Shown here piece after piece: positions 1-8,851 of a DNA stretch of 41,908 bases. Position numbers and translations under genes: made by a program. This stretch comes from Cryomorphaceae bacterium (GTDB lineage: Bacteria; Bacteroidota; Bacteroidia; Flavobacteriales; Schleiferiaceae), in assembly GCA_003566715.1 (NCBI GenBank), contig PXCF01000090.1:1-41908 (forward strand), given 5' to 3'. A model generated the notes under the pieces. It did not search any database and was not told where the DNA came from. It was given only the letters and a program-made list of their open reading frames with translations. Position 1 is the first letter of the stretch. Each line of letters begins with the position of its first letter.

Positions 1-744
1 CCCCGTTGTTACCCAAAAAAACACATTGAACATTCTTCTGCCATCAGAATCCATGGTAAGTATATCCTCGTTTTTATAGGGGGTGTATCTGTCTCTGCCA
101 TTTTCATTCACCTCATCTTCAATAGGGAAGCTGATGGATTTCCAAGAGTAAAGAGGCAAAGAAGCTGAACCGCGCACAAAGAGACTAAATGTTTTGTAAA
201 CCGGAAGAAAAAACTCCACGGTGGTTAATCCTGCAAAATTTCCCTGCGCCAAACCGGCCTCATTTAGATTGTCATCTATACCCATTCCCATTTGGCTTAT
301 GTTGATACCAAAATTCACATTGAATCTAAGAGCGGGATTTCCCATGGGATCCGGACGCCAACTTCTACCTGTGGTTAATTCCACATTAAACAAATTTAGG
401 CGTTCAGATGCGTGCAGATTTAAACCAAAATGAACAGGATACTGCTTTTCATCGCCATAATAAAACTTCATACCAAAGTTTAACATGTTAAGATTACCCG
501 ATCTTGCAGCAAGTATGTAGTTGATGTCTTCATAAATAAGTTCCGAACCATCAAAGACCACTTCAGTTTGGTTAAAGCTATAGGGTTGAAATGTAAATCC
601 TATTTCAAAAACAGAGTTGTTTTTAATGGTGTCCATCTTCTTACTTTCTTCTCTATCCTCTGCAGTATAATCATAAACATTCTGAGCCACCATCGAACCG
701 CTCAGCAAAAACAAACACAATACAAATGAATAAAACGTTGTCAT
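1..744 (-). CDS. Exported protein of unknown function, 3' end beyond the window
   Basis: The reading frame on the minus strand is open from an ATG at 744 to the window edge (248 codons), so the C-terminus is missing. The N-terminus is a clear Sec signal peptide: MTTFYSFVL, a hydrophobic stretch, then a likely cleavage after SMVAQ. The rest is rich in alternating aromatic and polar residues (for example FEIGFTFQPYSF, GMKFYYGDEKQY, TVEFFLPVYKTFSLFV). This is the pattern of beta-strands in an outer-membrane or periplasmic beta-protein. I do not recognise a family. An outer-membrane barrel is an inference from the signal peptide and strand-like sequence only. Confidence 0.7.
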   Translation of the reverse strand, partial: MTTFYSFVLCLFLLSGSMVAQNVYDYTAEDREESKKMDTIKNNSVFEIGFTFQPYSFNQTEVVFDGSELIYEDINYILAARSGNLNMLNFGMKFYYGDEKQYPVHFGLNLHASERLNLFNVELTTGRSWRPDPMGNPALRFNVNFGINISQMGMGIDDNLNEAGLAQGNFAGLTTVEFFLPVYKTFSLFVRGSASLPLYSWKSISFPIEDEVNENGRDRYTPYKNEDILTMDSDGRRMFNVFFWVTTG

Positions 745-940
745 GGAAAGTAATTAAGGTGGTAAAAGTAATGTTGGTGGAGAAACTAAAGAAATGAATC
801 ATTTAGATAGATTTGATGCAACAAGGTAAACACAGAAAAAAATTACATCCTTAAGAGAATGGATATTTCAACATTATCAAATCCCCTCCATTTTACATTC
901 ATTTTTACACTTTACCTATGGCGTATATCGTTTGTGCGTG

Positions 941-948
941 TACATTTG
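941..948 (+). promoter_or_regulatory. -7 promoter box for asd-asnS
   Basis: TACATTTG is an exact match to the Bacteroidota -7 consensus TAnnTTTG, 55 bp before the asd start. No clean TTG -33 element is seen at 17-23 bp upstream. The rest of 745-1003 holds no gene that I can support. Confidence 0.5.
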
Positions 949-1003
949 CGGCCTGATAAAAGACCGCATGCTAGGCGGTTATCAATCTTAAAACCAATAC
1001 ACA

Positions 1004-1999
1004 ATGAACGTTGCCGTAGTTGGCGTCACCGGAATGGTGGGCCGTGAAATGATTAAGGTCATGGAGGAGTGCAAGCTCCCAGTCGATAATTTTATACCTG
1101 TTGCTTCTGCGCGAAGTAAGGGCAAGGCCATTACATTTCGCGGAAAGGAATGGACCTGTGTCACGTTGGATGAGGCCTTGTCGATGAAACCCGACTTGGC
1201 ACTGTTTTCTGCGGGCGGCGATGTTAGTAAAGAGTGGGCGCCGAAATTTGCCGATATCGATACGATGGTTATCGACAACAGCTCTGCTTGGCGAATGGAA
1301 CCCAACATCAAGCTCATTGTACCGGAAATCAACGCCAATCGCTTGCAGCCCGAAGACCGCATCATTGCCAATCCCAACTGCAGCACCATCCAACTGGTCT
1401 TGGCCTTGCACCCCCTTCACAAAACCTTTGGCGTGAGACGCGTCATCGTTTCTACCTACCAAAGCGTTACCGGAACGGGTAAAAATGCCGTAGATCAAAT
1501 GGAGGCTGAACGACGTGGAGAAGATGCCCGGATGGTTTACCCCTACCGCATCGACCAAAACTGCATTCCACACTGTGACGTCTTTACCGACAACGGATAC
1601 ACCAAGGAGGAAATGAAACTGACGCGTGAAACCAAGAAAATTCTTGGCGACGATGCCGTATTGGTATCCGCAACTGCCGTGCGCGTCCCCGTCGTTGGAG
1701 GTCACAGCGAAAGTGTCAACATAGAATTTAACACAGAAGTGAAGCCGGAAGAGGCACGCGAAGTACTGCGCTTTGCCCGCGGCATCAACGTACTCGACGA
1801 CCCCGCCAACAACACTTACCCCATGCCTTATTACAGCCGTGGTAAAGACGACGTATTTGTTGGCCGCATCCGCAGCGACATAAGCAACCCTAAGGCATTA
1901 AACATGTGGATTGTGGCCGACAATCTTCGCAAAGGCGCCGCTACCAATGCGGTACAAATCGCACGTTACTGTTTGGAAAACAATTTACTGAAAGCCTAA
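1004..1999 (+). CDS. asd: Aspartate-semialdehyde dehydrogenase
   Basis: Catalyses NADPH-dependent reduction of aspartyl phosphate to aspartate semialdehyde, the branch point to lysine/diaminopimelate, threonine and methionine; cytoplasmic. The 331-residue length is normal. The N-terminus has the Rossmann motif GVTGMVG (residues 7-13). The catalytic cysteine is Cys126 in NPNCSTIQ, and the acid/base histidine is His234 in GGHSES. The start ATG is the first in frame, with no strong ribosome binding site, as is usual in Bacteroidota. The gene ends five bases before asnS, so the two are probably one transcript. Identification is firm from these motifs. Confidence 0.96.
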   Translation: MNVAVVGVTGMVGREMIKVMEECKLPVDNFIPVASARSKGKAITFRGKEWTCVTLDEALSMKPDLALFSAGGDVSKEWAPKFADIDTMVIDNSSAWRMEPNIKLIVPEINANRLQPEDRIIANPNCSTIQLVLALHPLHKTFGVRRVIVSTYQSVTGTGKNAVDQMEAERRGEDARMVYPYRIDQNCIPHCDVFTDNGYTKEEMKLTRETKKILGDDAVLVSATAVRVPVVGGHSESVNIEFNTEVKPEEAREVLRFARGINVLDDPANNTYPMPYYSRGKDDVFVGRIRSDISNPKALNMWIVADNLRKGAATNAVQIARYCLENNLLKA

Positions 2000-2004
2000 T
2001 CAAC

Positions 2005-3438
2005 ATGAGCGCAACACCAATAGTCTCCATATTGCAAGAGCAAAACGTTGGTCGTGACGTGACCGTTCGCGGTTGGGTGCGTACCTTTCGTTCTCGCCGT
2101 TTTATTGCCCTCAACGACGGCAGCACCATCCACAACATTCAGTGTGTGGTCGATTTTGAAAAAACAGACGAGTCCATTCTCAAAAAAATCACCACCGGGG
2201 CATGTATCGAGGTTCAAGGAGATTTGGTAAAATCTCAAGGGGCCGGACAAGCAGTTGAGGTAATAGCAAAAAACATCATCGTCCACGGCGAATCCGATCC
2301 GGAAAAATTCCCCTTGCAGCCCAAAAAGCACTCCTTGGAGTTTTTGCGTGAAATCGCCCATCTTCGTCCAAGAACGCAAACCTTTGGCGCGGTATTCCGC
2401 ATTCGCCATTACCTGTCGTTTGCGATTCATGAATATTTCCACAAGCGCGGCTTTTACAACGTCCACACGCCCATCATCACCGGTAGCGATGCCGAAGGCG
2501 CGGGAGAGATGTTCCGCGTAACCACCATGGATGCGGCAAATCCACCTAAAAACGAAGACGGCAGCATCAACTATCGCGAGGATTTCTTTGAGAAAGAAGT
2601 CAATCTCACCGTTTCTGGACAGCTGGAAGCCGAGTTGTTTGCCTTATCGCTGGGAAAAGTATACACCTTTGGCCCCACCTTTAGAGCAGAAAACTCCAAT
2701 ACGTCGAGACACCTGGCGGAATTTTGGATGATTGAGCCGGAAGTGGCTTTTGCGAATTTGTCAGACAACATGGATTTGGCCGAGGACTTCCTCCGCAGCA
2801 TCATTCGTTCTGCAATTGCCAATTGCGCCGATGACTTGGCCTTCTTGAGCGAGCGTTTACAAAACGAAGAAAAACAACTCCCCGCCAACGAACGCTCAGC
2901 CATGAGCTTGATGGAGCGCTTGCAGTTTGTTGCCGACAACGGCTTCCGTCGCGTGAGCTACACCGAGGCCATTGACATTCTCAAAAACTCCAAGCCCAAC
3001 AAAAAGGGAAAATTTCAATACCCCATCGAAAACTGGGGCGCAGATTTGCAATCAGAGCACGAGCGCTTTTTGGTTGAGAAGCACTTTAAATGTCCGGTTA
3101 TTTTGTTCGATTACCCGGCCAACATCAAGGCTTTCTATATGCGCTTAAACGAGGATGGAAAAACAGTTCGCGCCATGGATGTACTCTTCCCCGGCATCGG
3201 AGAAATCATCGGTGGCTCACAACGTGAAGAGCGCTTTGACGTATTGCGTCAGAAAATGGCCGACTTCAACATACCGGAAGAAGAAATGAACTGGTACCTC
3301 GACACCCGCCGCTTTGGCAGCTGCGTACACAGTGGATTTGGCTTAGGTTTCGAACGCTTGGTACAGTTTGTCACCGGTATGGGCAACATCCGCGACGTGA
3401 TTCCTTTTCCCCGTACGCCGGGCAATTGTGAATTTTAA
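2005..3438 (+). CDS. asnS: Asparaginyl-tRNA synthetase
   Basis: Class II aminoacyl-tRNA synthetase that charges tRNA-Asn. The frame is open upstream to 1906 inside asd, but the ATG at 2005 (MSATPIVSI) is the natural start, five bases after the asd stop, giving 477 residues. It has an N-terminal OB-fold anticodon-binding domain (about residues 15-110), class II motif 2 around [10 protein letters not shown], the AsnRS-type [11 protein letters not shown] and [16 protein letters not shown] stretches, and motif 3 GFGLGFERL near the C-terminus. These segments favour AsnRS over AspRS. The stop codon overlaps that of the converging gene at 3435, so no separate terminator fits between them. Confidence 0.95.
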   Translation: MSATPIVSILQEQNVGRDVTVRGWVRTFRSRRFIALNDGSTIHNIQCVVDFEKTDESILKKITTGACIEVQGDLVKSQGAGQAVEVIAKNIIVHGESDPEKFPLQPKKHSLEFLREIAHLRPRTQTFGAVFRIRHYLSFAIHEYFHKRGFYNVHTPIITGSDAEGAGEMFRVTTMDAANPPKNEDGSINYREDFFEKEVNLTVSGQLEAELFALSLGKVYTFGPTFRAENSNTSRHLAEFWMIEPEVAFANLSDNMDLAEDFLRSIIRSAIANCADDLAFLSERLQNEEKQLPANERSAMSLMERLQFVADNGFRRVSYTEAIDILKNSKPNKKGKFQYPIENWGADLQSEHERFLVEKHFKCPVILFDYPANIKAFYMRLNEDGKTVRAMDVLFPGIGEIIGGSQREERFDVLRQKMADFNIPEEEMNWYLDTRRFGSCVHSGFGLGFERLVQFVTGMGNIRDVIPFPRTPGNCEF

Positions 3439-4502
3439 CGCCAAAGCATCAACACCATATCCTTCTGCTTCAACTGCCAATCGGAAAACTTTTCGAGAAA
3501 GCCCAGCCCCATGATCAAGGTGGCATTGTCGAATACGTCAATGTAAACGTTGTTAATGGTGTAACCTCCAACTTCAATCCCGTCTATGAGATAGGTATCA
3601 GCCTCGACTGTTTCGTTGTTTGCTAATGTGTAGGTACAAGTTCCGATAAACAAGGAATCATTGATGATACCCGCTTTGCGTAGTCTTGCTTCCAATTCAC
3701 GGTGAATGATCATATCACTTGCGCCGGTATCGAATAAAAAATAATGGGCATTGTCGGCTATACGAACTTTCACCTTGTAGGTATTATTGAGTTCTTCCTT
3801 AAGAGGCACTTCGATGAAATCCACTTCTTCGCCTTGAATATCCAAAGGGTCGTAAACGTTGCTGCTTACGCTCTCATCTACTTCTCCAATCAAATGCGTC
3901 ATCACACAAGGCATCACAATTTCCACAAACAACTCACTATCTTCTTCCGTAAGTGTTTCAATCTCGGACAATTTATAACCTCTATCCATTAGCTTCGTCA
4001 GAGCACATTCACAGTAGTTTTCCGCTTCTTCTCTGGTAAACTGCGACAAATCATCGTCGCCAATTATTTCTTCAACACAGGCATACTTTGCAATGGCCAT
4101 TGTCACCGATGATGATTCGCCAGGCTGAATCTCAAACTCTTCCGAGTACGCAACATTTGTTTCCACACAGGCAATCAGCGATTTCATCGCATCCGGTTGT
4201 TGGATGAGAATCTCCAGCACCATCTCTTCTTTATCTTGAAGGTGAGTCACCGACTCAAATACCGATGAGTGAACATTGGAAAACATCGACGTTATGACAC
4301 AATAACAAAAGCTATCGACATCAAAGGTGATGCCCAGTCTCTGCTGTAAGTCCAATATATCTTCATTGCCCACACACTCTTGCATCAAGTCCGATATTTC
4401 CATAATCGGAACGCTATCTTTGGTAAACACCATTTGCGCCGACATTGAAGTGCTCACAAAAAGCAAGAGTATCAGCCAAATATTTTGATTTTTACTACGC
4501 AT
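3435..4502 (-). CDS. Exported retropepsin-like aspartic protease with duplicated Cys module
   Basis: The ATG at 4502 starts a signal peptide ([15 protein letters not shown], cleavage near SMSAQ), so the upstream in-frame Met at 4592 is unlikely; 355 residues. The C-terminal third is a single-lobe retropepsin-like domain: catalytic DTGAS (Asp258) after FLF, and the closing [13 protein letters not shown] segment near the end. One lobe per chain means the family acts as a homodimer. Before it lie two similar Cys modules: C43, C66-x-C68, C112 and C142, C164-x-C166, C199, each with a [FY]C-x-C core. Extracytoplasmic location makes disulfides plausible. The substrate is unknown. The stop codon overlaps that of asnS on the other strand. 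Confidence 0.85.
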   Translation of the reverse strand: MRSKNQNIWLILLLFVSTSMSAQMVFTKDSVPIMEISDLMQECVGNEDILDLQQRLGITFDVDSFCYCVITSMFSNVHSSVFESVTHLQDKEEMVLEILIQQPDAMKSLIACVETNVAYSEEFEIQPGESSSVTMAIAKYACVEEIIGDDDLSQFTREEAENYCECALTKLMDRGYKLSEIETLTEEDSELFVEIVMPCVMTHLIGEVDESVSSNVYDPLDIQGEEVDFIEVPLKEELNNTYKVKVRIADNAHYFLFDTGASDMIIHRELEARLRKAGIINDSLFIGTCTYTLANNETVEADTYLIDGIEVGGYTINNVYIDVFDNATLIMGLGFLEKFSDWQLKQKDMVLMLWR

Positions 4503-4569
4503 AAACACTATTTTGCGTGGTAAAAGTAGCGTATAATACATCTTGCCACTCATTTTTTTTTGGCAACCG

Positions 4570-4644
4570 TTTCTTGTAATGATTAAGAACACGTCATTTG
4601 GGGTTCTCCTATTACCTTTGTAGGCGATTACAAGAAATCATTAC
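4570..4644 (+). promoter_or_regulatory. metB promoter region with flanking inverted repeats
   Basis: TACCTTTG at 4613-4620 matches TAnnTTTG exactly. It is flanked by an 11-bp exact inverted repeat: TTTCTTGTAAT at 4570-4580 and its complement ATTACAAGAAA at 4627-4637. A second overlapping 9-bp inverted pair, GTAATGATT at 4576-4584 and AATCATTAC at 4636-4644, uses the same places. The box is observed; a regulator binding the repeats is inference. Confidence 0.5.
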
Positions 4645-4665
4645 CATTAGAGAAAAACATCATTC

Positions 4666-5835
4666 ATGGCAAAGGACAATAGTTTTGGTATAGGAACATT
4701 GAGCATACACGGCGGGCAAGAACCTGACCCTTCTACCGGAGCAGTTATGCCCCCCATTTACCAGACCTCTACGTATGCACAAGAAGCGCCGGGAAAGCAC
4801 AAGGGCTACGAATATTCCCGAACGCACAACCCCACCCGTAATGCCTTGGAAAAGAGTTTGGCCAGTTTGGAAAAAGGCAATTATGGTATGGCGTTCGGCT
4901 CGGGATTGGCCGCCATCGACGCCGTGATGAAACTGCTAAAGCCGGGCGACGAAGTCATTGCTACCAACGATTTATACGGCGGTTCGTACCGACTATTCAC
5001 CTCCATCTTTGCCAAGTGGGGACTGGTATTTCACTTTATTGACTTGAGTAATGAAGAGGAAGTACGCGCCCACATCAACGATAACACCCGCATCATATGG
5101 GCCGAAACGCCTACCAATCCACTGCTAAAAATCTTTGACATTCGCAAGTTGGCGGCCATCAAAGACGAGTTTGATCTCATGCTCGTGGTGGACAACACCT
5201 TTGCAACGCCTTACTTACAAACGCCATTGGACCTCGGTGCCGATATCGTGATGCACTCGGTAACCAAGTATCTCGGCGGACACAGCGATTTGGTCATGGG
5301 TGCGCTGGTGGTTAAAGATGAGGACTTGGCCGGACAACTTTACTTCATACAAAATGCCAGTGGCGCTATTTGCGGACCGATGGACAGTTTTTTAGCCCTT
5401 CGAGGCATCAAAACCTTACACGTAAGGATGCAGCGCCATTGTGAAAATGCTGAGGCCATTTCGAGGTTCCTTATCAGTCACCCTGCGGTAAAAAAGGTTT
5501 ACTGGCCCGGCTTCCCCGGACACAACGGTCACGAGATTGCCAACAAACAAATGCGCGGATTTGGCGGTATGCTGTCCTTTGAATTAAAAAACGACAGCAT
5601 AGACAAAGCATTTGCATTGGTATCTTCGCTAAAAGTATTTACTTTGGCCGAATCCCTCGGAGGGGTTGAGAGTTTGGCCGGGCACCCTGCCAGCATGACT
5701 CATGCGGCGATTCCTCGCGAAGAACGACTCAAAGCCGGTTTGTCCGATAGCCTTATTCGCTTGAGTGTGGGATTAGAAGACAGTAAGGATCTCATACGCG
5801 ACTTGGATGCTGTATTAAAAACTGCAATGGAATAA
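4666..5835 (+). CDS. metB: Cystathionine gamma-synthase/lyase family PLP enzyme
   Basis: Fold-type I PLP enzyme of the Cys/Met metabolism family, 389 residues, a normal length. The PLP lysine is Lys201 in HSVTKYLGGHSD; the substrate/phosphate-binding segments YSRTHNPTR (50-58) and FGSGLAAI (77-84) are present. These enzymes either join an activated homoserine with cysteine (MetB) or cleave cystathionine (lyase, MetC/CGL); sequence by eye does not separate them, so the metB symbol is provisional. It is preceded by a good -7 box with inverted repeats and followed after four bases by trkA, so the two are probably co-transcribed although their functions are unrelated. Confidence 0.85.
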   Translation: MAKDNSFGIGTLSIHGGQEPDPSTGAVMPPIYQTSTYAQEAPGKHKGYEYSRTHNPTRNALEKSLASLEKGNYGMAFGSGLAAIDAVMKLLKPGDEVIATNDLYGGSYRLFTSIFAKWGLVFHFIDLSNEEEVRAHINDNTRIIWAETPTNPLLKIFDIRKLAAIKDEFDLMLVVDNTFATPYLQTPLDLGADIVMHSVTKYLGGHSDLVMGALVVKDEDLAGQLYFIQNASGAICGPMDSFLALRGIKTLHVRMQRHCENAEAISRFLISHPAVKKVYWPGFPGHNGHEIANKQMRGFGGMLSFELKNDSIDKAFALVSSLKVFTLAESLGGVESLAGHPASMTHAAIPREERLKAGLSDSLIRLSVGLEDSKDLIRDLDAVLKTAME

Positions 5836-5839
5836 CAAC

Positions 5840-6511
5840 ATGCAACAGAAAAAAATTGCCGTTATTGGCTTAGGGCGTTTTGGCACAGCCATCGCCAGAA
5901 AACTCGTAGGTCTTGGTGCCGACGTAATGGGAATCGACATCAGTGAAGACAAGGTTGAAGACCTTAAAGACGTCCTTACCTACACCGTTTGTTTGGATTC
6001 CTCCGATCCTAAAGCGCTGATGTCACAAAATATTCCCGACATGGACGCCGTGGTGATTGCCATTGGCGCCAGTTTTCAAGATCTTATACTCACCACTTAC
6101 GCCCTACAAGAAATAGGCGTTGAGCGAATCATTGCAAGAGCGCAAGACGAAGTGCAAAAGCGTATTTTGGAAAAAATGGGCGTACGTGAAATCATGAGCA
6201 TTGAAGATGAAGTAAGTAACGGCGTGGCGCAGCAGCTCATCAACCCCAGCGTACTCATGGCGGTGCAATTACCAGACGAATACGAAATCGTGGAAATATC
6301 CGCTCCTTCTTCTCTATGGAATGAAAAACTCTCCGAAATAGGGCTGCGTGAAAAGTATAAACTTAACCTAGTAACCGTCTTGAGGCACGAAAAAGACACA
6401 CACCACATTCTCGGCGTCCCCTATCCCGACACGGTGATTGAAGAAGGCGATTTAATTATCATTTTTGGACTAATGGATGATATTGAGCGGTTTATGGATA
6501 TTAACAAGTAG
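5840..6511 (+). CDS. trkA: TrkA/KtrA-type potassium uptake regulatory subunit
   Basis: Cytoplasmic gating subunit of a Trk/Ktr potassium transporter. At 223 residues it has one RCK unit: an N-terminal Rossmann fold with GLGRFGTAIA (10-19), acidic D36 after the second strand (GIDIS) for nucleotide ribose binding, and a C-terminal RCK_C lobe (about 140-223). A single unit is the KtrA arrangement; E. coli TrkA has two. The membrane partner (KtrB/TrkH) is not in the window. It follows metB by four bases, so it is transcribed from the metB promoter unless an internal one exists. Confidence 0.9.
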   Translation: MQQKKIAVIGLGRFGTAIARKLVGLGADVMGIDISEDKVEDLKDVLTYTVCLDSSDPKALMSQNIPDMDAVVIAIGASFQDLILTTYALQEIGVERIIARAQDEVQKRILEKMGVREIMSIEDEVSNGVAQQLINPSVLMAVQLPDEYEIVEISAPSSLWNEKLSEIGLREKYKLNLVTVLRHEKDTHHILGVPYPDTVIEEGDLIIIFGLMDDIERFMDINK

Positions 6512-6523
6512 AATTGAGAATTT

Positions 6524-6558
6524 AAGCTAATTTGCATTATTGGCTTTATTGTGTTTTT
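6524..6558 (+). terminator. Probable terminator of metB-trkA
   Basis: AAGCTAAT (6524-6531) pairs with ATTGGCTT (6539-6546), eight pairs with one G-T wobble and a 7-nt loop, followed by a T-rich tract ending in TTTTT at 6554-6558. It starts 12 bp after the trkA stop. Confidence 0.4.
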
Positions 6559-6668
6559 CGCTGACCAGTTAAAAGCCTGAATTCTGGAGTCTTAAATTAG
6601 GTCTATACTCTTTTTTGTTCAAAATCATACAATTACACACGCCAATCAAATCAACTAAAAAACAAATT

Positions 6669-6745
6669 ACTGAACACTCCAAACTGAATACTAAATACTC
6701 CAAACTAAATACTGAATACTGAATACTAAATACTAAATACTAAAA
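6669..6745. repeat. 7-bp tandem array, ACTNAAT family (11 units)
   Basis: Eleven contiguous 7-bp units fill 77 bp without a slip. Three unit types recur: ACTGAAT, ACTAAAT and ACTCCAA, with ACTGAAC at one end and ACTAAAA at the other. The array lies between the convergent trkA and groL genes and runs directly into the groL terminator. The same unit types form a second array at 38398-38460. Confidence 0.85.
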
Positions 6746-6768
6746 AGCCGGAAGCGTTAACTCCCGGC
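6742..6768 (-). terminator. Rho-independent terminator of groS-groL
   Basis: Read on the minus strand, GCCGG (6768-6764) pairs with CCGGC (6751-6747) and is followed by TTTTT (6746-6742). It lies 26 bp after the groL stop codon. Confidence 0.75.
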
Positions 6769-6793
6769 CTTTCATATATATCCTAACGATACA

Positions 6794-8431
<1,638 letters not shown>

Positions 8432-8449
8432 TTAATTTGTGTTTATTTG

Positions 8450-8728
8450 TTAAATGATTGCGTAGATATCAGATTCACGCATGATGAGGTAATCTTTACC
8501 TTCATAGTTTAGCTCGGTACCGGAATACTTTCCGTAAAGCACACTGTCTCCTACTTTCACCGTAAGCGGCTCATCGGGCTTACCGTTGCCAATCGCTACA
8601 ATGGTTCCTTGTTGGGGTTTTTCTTGGGCGGTATCTGGAATGATGATACCTGAAGCCGTTTTGGTTTCTGCCGCAGCGGGCTCTACCAGAACTCTGTCTG
8701 CCAAAGGGCGAATTTTTAGGTTCGACAT
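8450..8728 (-). CDS. groS: Co-chaperonin GroES (Hsp10)
   Basis: Forms the heptameric lid of GroEL. The 92-residue protein begins [17 protein letters not shown] and contains the mobile-loop region with [15 protein letters not shown] and the roof segment [14 protein letters not shown]; it ends with the typical [11 protein letters not shown]. First gene of the groS-groL operon. The start ATG at 8728 is the only sensible one. Confidence 0.97.
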   Translation of the reverse strand: MSNLKIRPLADRVLVEPAAAETKTASGIIIPDTAQEKPQQGTIVAIGNGKPDEPLTVKVGDSVLYGKYSGTELNYEGKDYLIMRESDIYAII

Positions 8729-8773
8729 AATTATTAGAATTTAGTGTTATACAATTTGATGTGTTGCATTGGT

Positions 8774-8784
8774 CACATTATGTG
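8774..8784. promoter_or_regulatory. Short palindrome upstream of groS
   Basis: CACATTATGTG is an 11-bp odd-centred palindrome, flanked by GGT and CC, 45 bp upstream of groS. A TAnnTTTG match (TAATTTTG, complement of 8791-8798) overlaps the maeB terminator just upstream of it, but its spacing to a TTG is poor. A heat-shock operator here is only a possibility. Confidence 0.25.
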
Positions 8785-8786
8785 CC

Positions 8787-8816
8787 AAAACAAAATTAGA
8801 GGCCTGCGGCCTCTAA
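8787..8816 (-). terminator. Rho-independent terminator of hflX-maeB
   Basis: A perfect 9-bp stem, TTAGAGGCC (8796-8804) with GGCCTCTAA (8808-8816), closes a 3-nt loop. In the minus direction it is followed by TTTTGTTTT (8795-8787). It lies 35 bp after the maeB stop and separates that unit from groS. Confidence 0.8.
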
Positions 8817-8851
8817 TCGTTGTCAAACTGTCATATTTCATCTTTCTAGTG

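Noticed and set aside
859-1047. 62-codon frame before asd
   Set aside because: It overlaps the asd start and promoter and has no protein-like pattern.
971-1705. 244-codon antisense frame inside asd
   Set aside because: It is a shadow of the asd coding strand and no promoter or family supports it.
4503-4665. SAM riboswitch in the metB leader
   Set aside because: The leader after the -7 box is only about 40 nt and lacks a recognisable aptamer; the inverted repeats flank the promoter instead.
6669-6745. CRISPR-like repeat array
   Set aside because: Units are 7 bp with no spacers, and no cas genes are nearby.
8729-8851. CIRCE operator upstream of groS
   Set aside because: No TTAGCACTC/GAGTGCTAA pair is present; the visible 9-bp hairpin is the maeB terminator.
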